A DNA stretch of 14,234 nt from Bacillota bacterium (GTDB taxonomy: Bacteria; Bacillota; Clostridia; Acetivibrionales; DSM-1351), in the NCBI GenBank assembly GCA_023400235.1, contig JAEXFI010000018.1:1-14234 (forward strand), in the 5' to 3' direction. Made by a program: the position numbers and the translations under genes. Under the pieces are notes generated by a model. It was not told where the DNA came from. It ran no database searches and saw only the letters and a list, made by a program, of their open reading frames with translations. Of this stretch, positions 1 to 7,447 are shown one piece after another (position 1 is the stretch's first letter; each line of letters starts with the position of its first letter).

Positions 1-43
1 TTTTTATGTAAGTTAATGTGTTTGGTCATACATTAATTTTACC

Positions 44-81
44 ATAAATCCCTTACTTTTCGGAGTTTGGGATTTATTTTT
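44..81 (+). terminator. Terminator-like hairpin with T-run
   Basis: A 9-bp perfect stem (ATAAATCCC at 44-52 with GGGATTTAT at 69-77) is extended inside by ACT/AGT around a TTTCGG loop and runs into TTTTT (77-81). The stem is AT-rich, so strength is uncertain. It probably ends a gene lying left of the window. Confidence 0.5.
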
Positions 82-92
82 ATGAGTTAAAA

Positions 93-134
93 GGGCTGCA
101 CACTAATTACTTAGTGCGACAGCCCCATTATTTT
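93..134 (+). terminator. Second terminator-like hairpin upstream of the operon
   Basis: GGGCTG (93-98) pairs with CAGCCC (120-125), and CACTAA (101-106) pairs with TTAGTG (111-116) across a small internal loop. A T-rich stretch (ATTATTTT) follows. It is either a second terminator for the upstream gene or an attenuator ahead of the exopolysaccharide genes; the sequence does not decide which. Confidence 0.55.
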
Positions 135-161
135 GTCTTGAATGAAAAAAGGTCATATGAA
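133..161 (+). promoter_or_regulatory. Possible sigma-A promoter of the operon
   Basis: TTGTCT (133-138) and TATGAA (156-161) are separated by 17 bp. Each hexamer matches the vegetative consensus at 4 of 6 positions. The copy of this leader in front of the second glycosyltransferase keeps the region after the -35 but not the -35 itself. The match is weak and is offered only because the spacing and location suit a promoter. Confidence 0.25.
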
Positions 162-178
162 TAATCTGTTCACTTTTG

Positions 179-194
179 GTTATGATAGGATAAC
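179..194. promoter_or_regulatory. Conserved leader dyad, copy 1
   Basis: GTTAT-6 bp-ATAAC inverted repeat, 52 bp before the first glycosyltransferase start. The same dyad recurs at 2155-2170 before the second copy, with both arms unchanged. It could be an operator, but short AT-rich dyads arise by chance and no regulator is encoded in the window. Confidence 0.25.
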
Positions 195-246
195 GCAGAA
201 TGTAACTTGATTATTATTCCTGTTGAAATGAGTAAGGGGAAGGTAT

Positions 247-2049
247 ATGGAAACATGTAAGAACTGGTTTACATACATATATTTGACTATCTTCGGTATA
301 TGTCTGAGCTACAGCTTATTCAGCGCTATCTTGAATATTGGAGTCAATGCAAAATATCCGTTTATATGGTATGGAGGTATGCTTATGCTGATGGGAGGCT
401 TGTGGCTGTTACTAAACACCTCAGCAGCCATAGCAGCTCACTTCAGCCTGTACGGGATAAAGCCGGGAGGCAGAAAGGCTGCGGTTTTTCTTGAGGCTTT
501 TGTAATGCTTTCAATAATCATTGCCGCTGCCTTATTACGGTTTTGGATCATTTCCAACCTGCCAATGCAGCCCCAGTCGGATTTCCAGACCTACTACAAG
601 GTTGCTGAATTACTGACCCAGGGAAAGCTTATAAGCGACGGAGCCGGTTATTGCGATTATATTTCCCAGTTTCCCCATGTCATGGGCTTTCCATATATTC
701 TTTCTCTGGTTTTCAGAGTATTTGGCGCATCAGTTTCAACAGGCTTGTATTTTAATCTGGCGGTCAGCCTGCTGAGTATTTTTTTCGTGCACAGGACAGC
801 CAGGCTTCTGGCCGGGAGGGTGGGAGGAATTCTGGCAGCTGCCTTAGTTGCCTTTTGGCCTTCACAGATAATTTATATAAACCAAATGGCTTCAGAACCG
901 GTTTTCATGTGCTTGACACTTATTTGCATATGGATTGCTGCAAGGCTGTTTAAAGCTCCTGCGGGCGAAAAGGCGTGGAAAATTCTTGTTTTGAATACAG
1001 CCTTAGGTATCCTGCTGGCAATAGCAGGGGGGGTACGGCCCGTGGCAATTATCCTGCTTATTGCCATCATAATATGCTCCGTGACCTATAAGGCCCGTCT
1101 TTCGGGAAGCGACGAAGCCGGGCTCATAAAAAGCTGTATGTCCAGAGGCTGGATCAGGGCTCTGGTTATACTGGCAGGCTATATGGCCTGTTCCCTGCTA
1201 ATAAGTGCAGCTACGGCCAAGGCAATCGACAGGGAGCTCCCGGGTACGACTGCATCCTTTGGCTATAATCTCATGGTAGGTCTTAATATTGAATCCAAGG
1301 GCGGTTGGAATGAAGCGGACTCCAGCTTTCTCAGCAAGAGGTTTGCCGAAACTGGCTCGGCCCAGGAGGCTCACATTGCTTGCCGGACTGTGGCCTTAAG
1401 CAGGCTGGAAAAGCATCCGGTTGGAATTGCTAATCTTGTTTTTCAGAAATATACCCTTCTGTGGGAAAACGATGATTATGGTTCCTATTGGAACCTGCTG
1501 TTCCTGAAGCAGCAAGATAACCTGACCCCTGAAAGAAATGAATTTATGAATAATATGACCATCTGGAACAATATATATTATATGATATGTGTATACCTGT
1601 CCTTGCTTGCAGGCATATATCTCTGGTTCGGAAGGAAAGTGGGGACGGAGCATGTGCTTGTACTTTATTTTATAGGCATAGCCATACTGCATATGTTCCT
1701 TGAAAGCCAGAGCAGATACCATTACAATATATTGCCTGTATTTGCCCTTCTGGCTTCTGCAGGGGCAGTGGAAATATTCAGACACCATGCAGCCGCAAGA
1801 AGGACTGCAACTGACAGTATTGCAACGTCTGCTGCTGATTTCAAATCAGAAGAGCAGTCCCTTGAGAAGGCAGCGGCAATTGCAGAGCAAAAGCCTTCAG
1901 CGGGAGAGCTTATGGAAAAAAATACAGGTCCTATTGACAATAAATTTGACCTGCTGGAGGCCATAAAGGAGGGGCATGTTACTGTAACGGTGACTGAGGC
2001 TTACCTGAGCAGGGATGAAAAGGAAAAGGAGCCTGATAAGAAAGAATAG
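247..2049 (+). CDS. GT-C (GT39/PMT-like) membrane glycosyltransferase, copy 1
   Basis: A 600-residue polytopic membrane protein with about 11 hydrophobic segments. The first large loop carries an acidic site (PQSDFQTYY, Asp112), as expected in GT-C enzymes that take sugars from polyprenyl-phosphate donors and act on the outer face of the membrane. SEP (216-218) and ESQSRYHYN (486-494) before the last helix resemble ArnT/PMT-family motifs. A hydrophilic tail of about 85 residues follows the last helix. Its variable linker ends in a conserved segment (565-590). The start at 247 has AAGGGGAAGG at 234-243. The donor and acceptor cannot be told from sequence. The operon suggests it decorates the exopolysaccharide or a lipid-linked precursor, which is inference. 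The fold and superfamily assignment is fairly secure. Confidence 0.8.
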   Translation: METCKNWFTYIYLTIFGICLSYSLFSAILNIGVNAKYPFIWYGGMLMLMGGLWLLLNTSAAIAAHFSLYGIKPGGRKAAVFLEAFVMLSIIIAAALLRFWIISNLPMQPQSDFQTYYKVAELLTQGKLISDGAGYCDYISQFPHVMGFPYILSLVFRVFGASVSTGLYFNLAVSLLSIFFVHRTARLLAGRVGGILAAALVAFWPSQIIYINQMASEPVFMCLTLICIWIAARLFKAPAGEKAWKILVLNTALGILLAIAGGVRPVAIILLIAIIICSVTYKARLSGSDEAGLIKSCMSRGWIRALVILAGYMACSLLISAATAKAIDRELPGTTASFGYNLMVGLNIESKGGWNEADSSFLSKRFAETGSAQEAHIACRTVALSRLEKHPVGIANLVFQKYTLLWENDDYGSYWNLLFLKQQDNLTPERNEFMNNMTIWNNIYYMICVYLSLLAGIYLWFGRKVGTEHVLVLYFIGIAILHMFLESQSRYHYNILPVFALLASAGAVEIFRHHAAARRTATDSIATSAADFKSEEQSLEKAAAIAEQKPSAGELMEKNTGPIDNKFDLLEAIKEGHVTVTVTEAYLSRDEKEKEPDKKE

Positions 2050-2054
2050 TTGGG

Positions 2055-2105
2055 ACCCGATGAAAAGGGCAGGTCAGAATTCTTCGTCTGCAAATACTCA
2101 GCTGG
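2055..2105 (+). pseudogene. Relic of the Trx-GH8 gene between the two GT-C copies
   Basis: Positions 2071-2105 match 4183-4217, inside the downstream thioredoxin-glycosidase gene, at 31 of 35 bases. Weaker similarity extends left to 2055. Translated in the matching frame the relic reads GQNSSSANTQLAE then stop, against GQNSAAVNTQLVG in the intact gene. The relic starts 6 bp after the first GT-C stop and gives way to the duplicated leader. This shows that a copy of the third gene once followed the first GT-C gene and was almost entirely deleted. It is too short to encode anything. Confidence 0.7.
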
Positions 2106-2154
2106 CAGAATAATGAAAAAAATGTCATATTAATAATCTATTCATTTTTAGCTG

Positions 2155-2170
2155 GTTATGATAGAATAAC
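2155..2170. promoter_or_regulatory. Conserved leader dyad, copy 2
   Basis: GTTAT-GATAGA-ATAAC, matching the dyad at 179-194 with one change in the 6-bp centre and none in the arms. It lies 53 bp before the second GT-C start. Its survival may reflect function or simply recent duplication. Confidence 0.25.
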
Positions 2171-2223
2171 GCTTAATGTAACTTGATTTATTATTCATGT
2201 TGAAATGAGTTGAGGGAAGGTAT

Positions 2224-4023
2224 ATGGAGACACGTAAAAACTGGTTTACATACATATATTTGACTATTTTCGTTATATGTCTGAGTTACAGTTTGTTCAG
2301 TGCCACCTTGAATATTGGAGTCAATGCAAAATATCCGTTTATATGGTATGGAGGCCTGCTTGCGGCCATGGGAGGCTTGTGGCTGGTATTAAGTACTTCA
2401 GCCGCCATAGCTTCGCGCTTCAGCCTGTGGAGGATTAAGCCCGCAAGCCGGAGAGCTGCCTTATATCTTGAAGCGTTTGCATTGATTTCAATAATAGCTG
2501 CTGCAGCCTTTTTGCGGCTTTGGGTCATGTCCAACCTGCCGGTTAAACCCGAGTCGGATTACCTGACCTTTTACAATATAGCTGAGTTACTGTCTAAAGG
2601 AAAGCTTGCAAGTGATGGAGCCGGTTATTGTGATTACATTTCTCAGTTTCCACATGTCATAGGCTTTCCATATATTCTTTCTCTGGTATTCAGAGTATTC
2701 GGGGTATCGGTTTCCATAGCCTTGTATTTTAATCTGACGGTCAGCCTGATAAGTATTTTTTTTGTGCACAGGACAGCCCGGCTTCTGGCGGGGAAGGCCG
2801 GAGGGATTTTGGCTGCTGCCATAGCCGCTTTTTGGCCTTCACAGATACTTTATATAAATCAAATAGCTTCAGAACCGGTCTTCATGTGCCTGTCCCTTGG
2901 CTGCATATGGATGACGGCTGTGTTGTTCAAGGCTTCGGTTGTTGAAAAGGCGTGGAAAATATTGGTGCTTAGTATTGCATTGGGCATTTTGCTGGCCATA
3001 GCAGGGGGAGTACGTCCGGTGTCAATTATTCTGTTGATTGCCATTATAATATGCTCTGTCACCTATAAGGCCCGTCTGTCGGAAAGTGATGAAGCGGGGC
3101 TCATAAAAAGCTGTATGTCCAGAGGCTGGATAAGGCTTCTGGTAATACTGGCAGGCTATATGGCCTGTTCCATGCTGATAACTACAGCTACAGCCAAGGC
3201 AATCGACAGGGAACTCCCTGGTACGACTGCATCCTTTGGCTATAATCTCATGGTAGGGCTTAATATTGATGCAAAGGGAAGCTGGAATGAAAAGGATTCA
3301 AACTTTCTCATAGACAAGTTTGCAGAAACCCGCTCTGCGGAGGAGACTCATGTGGCATGCCGGACAGAGGCTTTTAAAAGGTTGGAGCAAAATCCTGCGG
3401 GAATTGCAAATCTTATTTTTCAAAAATATGCCCTGCTTTGGGAGGACGATGATTATTTTTGGAATCCTACGTTTTTTCAGCAAGACGACCCGGCAAAAAA
3501 TGAATTTATAAATAATGTAACGGTTTGGAACAATATATATTATACCGTTTTCGTATACCTGTCCCTGCTTGCGGGAATCTTTCTCTGGTTCAAAAAGAAG
3601 GTGGGGACGGAGCATGTGCTTGTGCTTTATTTTATAGGTGTCGCCATACTGCATATGATCCTTGAAAGTCAGAGCAGATACCATTACAATATATTGCCGG
3701 TATTTGCCATCCTGGCTTCTGCGGGGGTAGTTGGAATATTCAGTCATCACGCAGCTGCAAAAAGGGAGGCGGCAGCTGAACGCATTGCCATGTTTGCCCC
3801 TGATTTCAAATCAGAGGAGCAGTCTCTTGGAAATGCTGCAGCTATTGCGGAGCAAAAGCCTTGGGGTGAAGAGATTGTAGAAAAAGAAGCAGATCAAAAT
3901 GATAACAAATTTGACCTGCTGGATGCCATAAGGCAGGGTCATGTTACTGTAACGGTGACCGAGGCTTACCTGAACCGGGATGAAGAGAAGCTGGAAACGG
4001 AAGCAAAGAATAGTTGTCTTTAA
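2224..4023 (+). CDS. GT-C (GT39/PMT-like) membrane glycosyltransferase, copy 2
   Basis: A 599-residue paralogue of the preceding gene with the same helix layout. It is about 88% identical over the first 50 residues and visibly less so in the middle. The acidic loop motif is kept as PESDYLTFY (Asp112), as are SEP and the ESQSRYHYN motif near the last helices. Differences cluster just after the acidic motif, in the extracytoplasmic loop after about residue 408 (five residues shorter here), and in the tail linker. The tail end (561-586) is again conserved. The start has AGGGAAGG just upstream. Only 19 bp separate it from the next gene, so they are probably co-transcribed. Divergence at donor- or acceptor-facing loops with both reading frames intact suggests two active enzymes with different substrates rather than simple redundancy; that is inference. 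Confidence 0.8.
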   Translation: METRKNWFTYIYLTIFVICLSYSLFSATLNIGVNAKYPFIWYGGLLAAMGGLWLVLSTSAAIASRFSLWRIKPASRRAALYLEAFALISIIAAAAFLRLWVMSNLPVKPESDYLTFYNIAELLSKGKLASDGAGYCDYISQFPHVIGFPYILSLVFRVFGVSVSIALYFNLTVSLISIFFVHRTARLLAGKAGGILAAAIAAFWPSQILYINQIASEPVFMCLSLGCIWMTAVLFKASVVEKAWKILVLSIALGILLAIAGGVRPVSIILLIAIIICSVTYKARLSESDEAGLIKSCMSRGWIRLLVILAGYMACSMLITTATAKAIDRELPGTTASFGYNLMVGLNIDAKGSWNEKDSNFLIDKFAETRSAEETHVACRTEAFKRLEQNPAGIANLIFQKYALLWEDDDYFWNPTFFQQDDPAKNEFINNVTVWNNIYYTVFVYLSLLAGIFLWFKKKVGTEHVLVLYFIGVAILHMILESQSRYHYNILPVFAILASAGVVGIFSHHAAAKREAAAERIAMFAPDFKSEEQSLGNAAAIAEQKPWGEEIVEKEADQNDNKFDLLDAIRQGHVTVTVTEAYLNRDEEKLETEAKNSCL

Positions 4024-4042
4024 ACACAGAAAGGATATTACC

Positions 4043-5683
4043 ATGAATCCTTTACAGCGGTTAGAAGGAGTTATAAAGATCTTATTGATTGTTATGCTGG
4101 TGGTTTCCATATGTTTGATTACAGCCTGGCTGCTTTCTGAAAGAAAAAGCCAGGGGGACATTCCCGAACCCGCTGCAGGGACAGGTCAGAATTCTGCGGC
4201 TGTAAATACCCAGCTGGTGGGAAAAATGGATTCGCTTCCTGACAAATGTACCCTGAATCAGGATTTATCTTCACTTGCTTTTACAGGAGAGAGCGGAGAA
4301 GAGGTTGCTTTGTCCAAATATAAAGGGAAAACAGTAGTATTGAATTTCTGGGCCAGCTGGTGTCCCCATTGCAACAGGGAGCTGGAGCAGGCTGGTGATA
4401 TACAGCAGATTTTGAAGGAGTATCCCGATGTGGAATTCCTTCTTGTAAACAAGCTTGACAATAAAAAGGAAACCAAGGCACAGGCCCTTGATTACCTTAA
4501 AAAGAATCAAATACCTTTTGAAAGCGTTTTTGACCAGGATATGGTGGTATATAATTTGCTGGGACTTAAGGTTATTCCTACAACTCTGGTATTGGATGGG
4601 AGTGGACGTCTCAAGGCATGGTATGCGGGGAAGGACATGAATGCGGAGCGTTTCAGGTCCATGCTGGATTATGCCGTAAATGGGGCTGCCACAGGTACCT
4701 TGAGTTTTATAGAGAAGGAATTGACGAATCAGGAGGGCGGGGTAAGAACAAATTATCTTTCTGAAAAGGACTCAGCTTTGAAACATACTGACGTCTTAAG
4801 CGAATCACAGGGGCTGGTAATGGAGTATGCTGTAAAAACCATGAATAAAGGCCTTTTTGAAAAGAGCTACAGCTATGTAATAAAGAATATGAAAAAGGAT
4901 TCGTTGGTTTCCTGGCTTGTTTCGGAGAATGGGCCGGCAAGAGTGAACTCGGCAATAGATGACCTGAGGATTTTTAGAGCAGTATATGCTGCTGACGGAA
5001 TATGGGGAGGTTATGCGGACTTTCTCAAAAAGCATGAGGAGGCACTCTACAGGTATAATGTTAAAGACAAAAATCTCGTAAATCAATATGACTTTAAATA
5101 CAAAAAGAAGTCAGGCAGCTTAAAACTGTGCTTTGCAGATTTTGAGGCACTTGAAAAGCTCAAAGCGGTTAACTCCAGGTGGGAACCTGTATATAACAAC
5201 AGCCTGACTGTGGTGAATGATGGCTTTTTGGGTGAGGGCTTTCCCATGTACCACTCGGAATACGACTATTCAAGGAAAGTTTATAAAAGTGAGGAAATAA
5301 ATATGGCTGAAGGGCTGGTGACCCTTCTTCATCTGTCAAAGATAGGACAAATCAAGCCGCAAACCATTCAGTGGCTGAAAAAGGCTATGGATGGGGATGG
5401 TATCTTTGCCAGATATAATCCGGATGGAACGGTTGCAAAGGGTTATGGCTTTGAATCTACAGCAATATATGCAAATGTGTATATGATAGCCAATACGGTG
5501 GGAGATTTGGACTTGGCAAATAAGGCTTTGGCCAGAATGGAGACAATGAGAATTTTTGATTGGGATAACAAGCTGAATGGTGCTTTCGGAAACCCTGACG
5601 GGACTGTAATTTATTCCTTTGACCAATGTATGGCGCTTTTGGCTTACGGCACATCCCGGGGAAAAATTCTTGCCAACCCCTAG
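4043..5683 (+). CDS. Membrane-anchored thioredoxin domain fused to GH8/YdaJ-like glycosidase
   Basis: A 546-residue protein starting at ATG 4043, eight bases after AAAGGA. An in-frame ATG at 3980 lies inside the previous gene and is less likely. Residues 13-31 form one membrane anchor, followed by a Pro/Ala-rich linker. Residues 75-213 are a TlpA/ResA-like thioredoxin domain with WCPHC (Cys107, Cys110) and the cis-Pro segment VIPT (Pro179). Residues 217-540 resemble GH8-type (alpha/alpha)6 glycosidases of the YdaJ/PssZ kind. LSESQG (Glu254) matches the family's general-acid motif SEGQGY, and AIDDLRI (Asp306/307) matches its conserved acidic pair. Both domains should face outside the membrane. 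In B. subtilis ydaJ likewise precedes ydaK, supporting a role in trimming or releasing the glycan. The thioredoxin part is not a feature I know from YdaJ or PssZ. Its redox partner is not in the window. Confidence 0.8.
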   Translation: MNPLQRLEGVIKILLIVMLVVSICLITAWLLSERKSQGDIPEPAAGTGQNSAAVNTQLVGKMDSLPDKCTLNQDLSSLAFTGESGEEVALSKYKGKTVVLNFWASWCPHCNRELEQAGDIQQILKEYPDVEFLLVNKLDNKKETKAQALDYLKKNQIPFESVFDQDMVVYNLLGLKVIPTTLVLDGSGRLKAWYAGKDMNAERFRSMLDYAVNGAATGTLSFIEKELTNQEGGVRTNYLSEKDSALKHTDVLSESQGLVMEYAVKTMNKGLFEKSYSYVIKNMKKDSLVSWLVSENGPARVNSAIDDLRIFRAVYAADGIWGGYADFLKKHEEALYRYNVKDKNLVNQYDFKYKKKSGSLKLCFADFEALEKLKAVNSRWEPVYNNSLTVVNDGFLGEGFPMYHSEYDYSRKVYKSEEINMAEGLVTLLHLSKIGQIKPQTIQWLKKAMDGDGIFARYNPDGTVAKGYGFESTAIYANVYMIANTVGDLDLANKALARMETMRIFDWDNKLNGAFGNPDGTVIYSFDQCMALLAYGTSRGKILANP

Positions 5684-5686
5684 AAT

Positions 5687-7222
5687 ATGAAAGATAACAG
5701 GGATCAGTGGAAAGTATTAAGATTTATAATTATTAGTTTGAATAAGCTTACCGCCTACCTGAAAAAAATCATCGGGGGAGTGAATCAAAACAGGGAGGGG
5801 AAGTATTCGGACACCATAATCGCCTTGATTGCAGGAGTGCTTTCACTGGTTTTACTGGTGCTTATGCTGTTTGTGCCTCCATTTCTGGGGATGTCCGATG
5901 ATGGCTCCTTTGCCCGGGTTATTAATCCTGCAGGTATTTATCATATGGAGGATGCAAGTGAAAACCTGTACTTTAATTATTATGTAAAGGGATATCTGTC
6001 TCTGGCTCCGGAAGGCGGAATCTTAAACGGCATCAGTATCCAGCGGGCAATGATTTATACTGCAAAATGGCTGGACAGCGCATTTACCCGGGACAGTATA
6101 TTTGATCTTAGATTCCTGGCGCTTTTGTATGCCTTGCTGTATATGCCTGCCATAGTATTGCTGGTGAAGCAGGCGGCAGCAAGGGCTAAAACATTTACTG
6201 AGTGTACGGTTATTGGGCTGGTGGGTGTTGTAATATTTACAGATGTCTCTTATGTTACCTATTTCAGCTCTTTTTTCACAGAGCCTCTGGTTTTTATTTC
6301 AGTACTTATCTGTACCGGCTCTGCCCTGGCTCTGCAGAAGGAAAAGCACAACATTTTTTATCTGGTGCTGTATACCTTGTTTGGTATAGCCCTGACAACA
6401 ATTGAGAATAAATATGCTGTTGCAGGATTGATGCTTGGGCTGCTGGGGGTTAAGTTCGTGTTTGTTAACAAGGCTCTGCTATGGAGGATAGGCTGTATAA
6501 CGGCGGTATTATCACTTTTTTTAAGTTCCATGTTTTCTGTGAGCTACTCTCCGGCCTCGTTTACAACTTCCGACAAATTTCATGCAATGACAAGAGGTGT
6601 TCTGCTTCAGTCCACAGACCCGGAAAAAACCCTTGAGGAATTTGGCATAGACAGCTCATATTCAATACTTGCCGACGTAAGCAGCAATGATGGATATCCG
6701 CCTATAAAACCAGACAACAAGGATTTGCAGAAGGGCTTTTATGACAGATACGGTCCTGCAAAAATAGCATTATATTACTTAAAGCAGCCTGCTGCTTTAG
6801 TTGCCATGCTGGATATTTCAGTAAAGGCGGCCTTCAACTTCCGGAGGGATTTCAGCGGAAATTATGAAAAAAGTGCCGGTATGCCCAAAATGGCAAAGAG
6901 CTTGTTCTGGTCGGCCTGGAGCAGCTTTAAGGCCAATTCGCTCCCTAAAACCGTGGGTTTTCTGGCTGTCCTGCTTATAGCCCTGATTTTGCTGTTCAGA
7001 CAGAAGGCTGCAAAGCTTTCCCGCAGCTATAGGCTTAGAAGCTCAATACCCCTGGAGGTAATGCTTATTATAATATTAATTGGAATAACAAATGCTATAG
7101 TAACCATAATCAACAGCGGGGATACTGAAATGACCAGACATCTGTTTCTTTTCAGTGTAACACTTGATATTGTAATGTATTACAGTTTTTCGGAAATGCT
7201 GCATAAGCTCCGAATACTCTAA
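5687..7222 (+). CDS. GT-C-like polytopic membrane protein
   Basis: A 511-residue membrane protein with about 10-11 hydrophobic segments and a large hydrophilic extracytoplasmic loop (about 283-420). An acidic pair after the first helix (GMSDDGSFARV, Asp71/Asp72), a TEP motif (198-200) and a charged TEMTRH segment before the last helix (Glu481, Arg484) sit where the two upstream GT-C enzymes have their acidic loop, SEP and ESQSRYHY motifs. I therefore read it as a distant GT-C glycosyltransferase, although no closer family is recognised. The ATG lies 3 bp after the preceding stop and has no good ribosome site, suggesting translational coupling. An in-frame GTG at 5780 follows GGGGGAG too closely to be convincing. 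It sits between the ydaJ-like gene and ydaK, where the B. subtilis operon has nothing. Confidence 0.65.
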   Translation: MKDNRDQWKVLRFIIISLNKLTAYLKKIIGGVNQNREGKYSDTIIALIAGVLSLVLLVLMLFVPPFLGMSDDGSFARVINPAGIYHMEDASENLYFNYYVKGYLSLAPEGGILNGISIQRAMIYTAKWLDSAFTRDSIFDLRFLALLYALLYMPAIVLLVKQAAARAKTFTECTVIGLVGVVIFTDVSYVTYFSSFFTEPLVFISVLICTGSALALQKEKHNIFYLVLYTLFGIALTTIENKYAVAGLMLGLLGVKFVFVNKALLWRIGCITAVLSLFLSSMFSVSYSPASFTTSDKFHAMTRGVLLQSTDPEKTLEEFGIDSSYSILADVSSNDGYPPIKPDNKDLQKGFYDRYGPAKIALYYLKQPAALVAMLDISVKAAFNFRRDFSGNYEKSAGMPKMAKSLFWSAWSSFKANSLPKTVGFLAVLLIALILLFRQKAAKLSRSYRLRSSIPLEVMLIIILIGITNAIVTIINSGDTEMTRHLFLFSVTLDIVMYYSFSEMLHKLRIL

Positions 7223-7223
7223 A

Positions 7224-7330
7224 TGGGAGGATAGCTTGAAAGATACATGTTGTGTGTCAAAGTGACTTTCAAGCAGCGAAAGCCACTGCGTGCCTTTCAT
7301 TACTATTTGTGTACGCGCCAGGCGCGTAGA
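7224..7330 (+). repeat. Structured tandem repeat, unit 1 (107 bp)
   Basis: The unit begins with TGGGAGG and folds into three consecutive hairpins. A is GCTTGAAAG/CTTTCAAGC (7234-7242 with 7266-7274), 9 bp perfect. B is GAAAG-CAC/GTG-CTTTC (7278-7298). C is TACGCGCC/GGCGCGTA (7312-7328). A 25-bp core at 7294-7318 is identical in unit 2. It starts one or two bases after the upstream stop codon. The function is unknown. A TTG at 7236 behind GGGAGG opens a 9-codon frame, but that is weak evidence for a leader peptide. Confidence 0.8.
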
Positions 7331-7435
7331 TGGGAGGTTAGCGTGAAAGCTGGTGTAATAAGTCAAGGTGGATTTCACGCAACGAAAGCACTACGTGTCT
7401 TTCATTACTATTTGTGTACGCGCTTTGCGCGCAGA
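7331..7435 (+). repeat. Structured tandem repeat, unit 2 (105 bp)
   Basis: A diverged copy of unit 1 with the same three hairpins. A is GCGTGAAA/TTTCACGC (7341-7348 with 7373-7380), where a T-A pair of unit 1 has become G-C on both sides. B is GAAAG-CAC/GTG-CTTTC (7384-7403). C is CGCGC-TTT-GCGCG (7419-7431). The next TGGGAGG (7436-7442) is the ribosome site of ydaK, so the repeat boundary coincides with a Shine-Dalgarno sequence. Hairpin C ends only five bases before that site, so it could influence ydaK translation. Confidence 0.8.
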
Positions 7436-7447
7436 TGGGAGGCTAAT

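Larger units (their letters stand above)
141..4023 (+). repeat. Tandem duplication of a leader plus GT-C gene
   Basis: The block from 141 to 2049 is repeated from 2112 to 4023. Similarity starts abruptly at AATGAAAAA in both copies, about 110 bp before each start codon, and runs through the whole gene. It includes blocks identical at DNA level, for example 48 bp at 330-377 and 2307-2354. The second copy's spacer contains a relic of the third gene, so the duplicated unit was probably larger than one gene. Confidence 0.85.

Noticed and set aside
1396..1788. Long minus-strand open frames opposite the GT-C, GT2 and other genes (also 3298-3750, 7760-8407, 10259-10882).
   Set aside because: They lie opposite well-supported genes, lack ribosome sites and show no protein-like composition. 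They are reading-frame shadows.
3980..4042. Upstream ATG at 3980 as the start of the Trx-GH8 protein.
   Set aside because: It lies inside the preceding gene, lacks a ribosome site and would add a basic stretch. ATG 4043 has AAAGGA at good spacing and leads straight into the membrane anchor.
7224..7435. CRISPR array.
   Set aside because: There are only two ~106-bp units with no spacer pattern, and no cas genes in the window.
7247..7447. N-terminal extension of YdaK through the repeats (open in frame back to 7247, with a GTG at 7343 behind GGGAGG).
   Set aside because: The open frame encodes near-repeats of RVFHYYLCTRFARRWE that merely translate the structured repeat. ATG 7448 has an ideal ribosome site, and the protein then begins directly before its first helix.
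7224..7447. c-di-GMP (GEMM-I or II) riboswitch controlling ydaK.
   Set aside because: An attractive idea given the pathway, but the conserved GEMM sequence elements are absent. The units are simple three-hairpin repeats.
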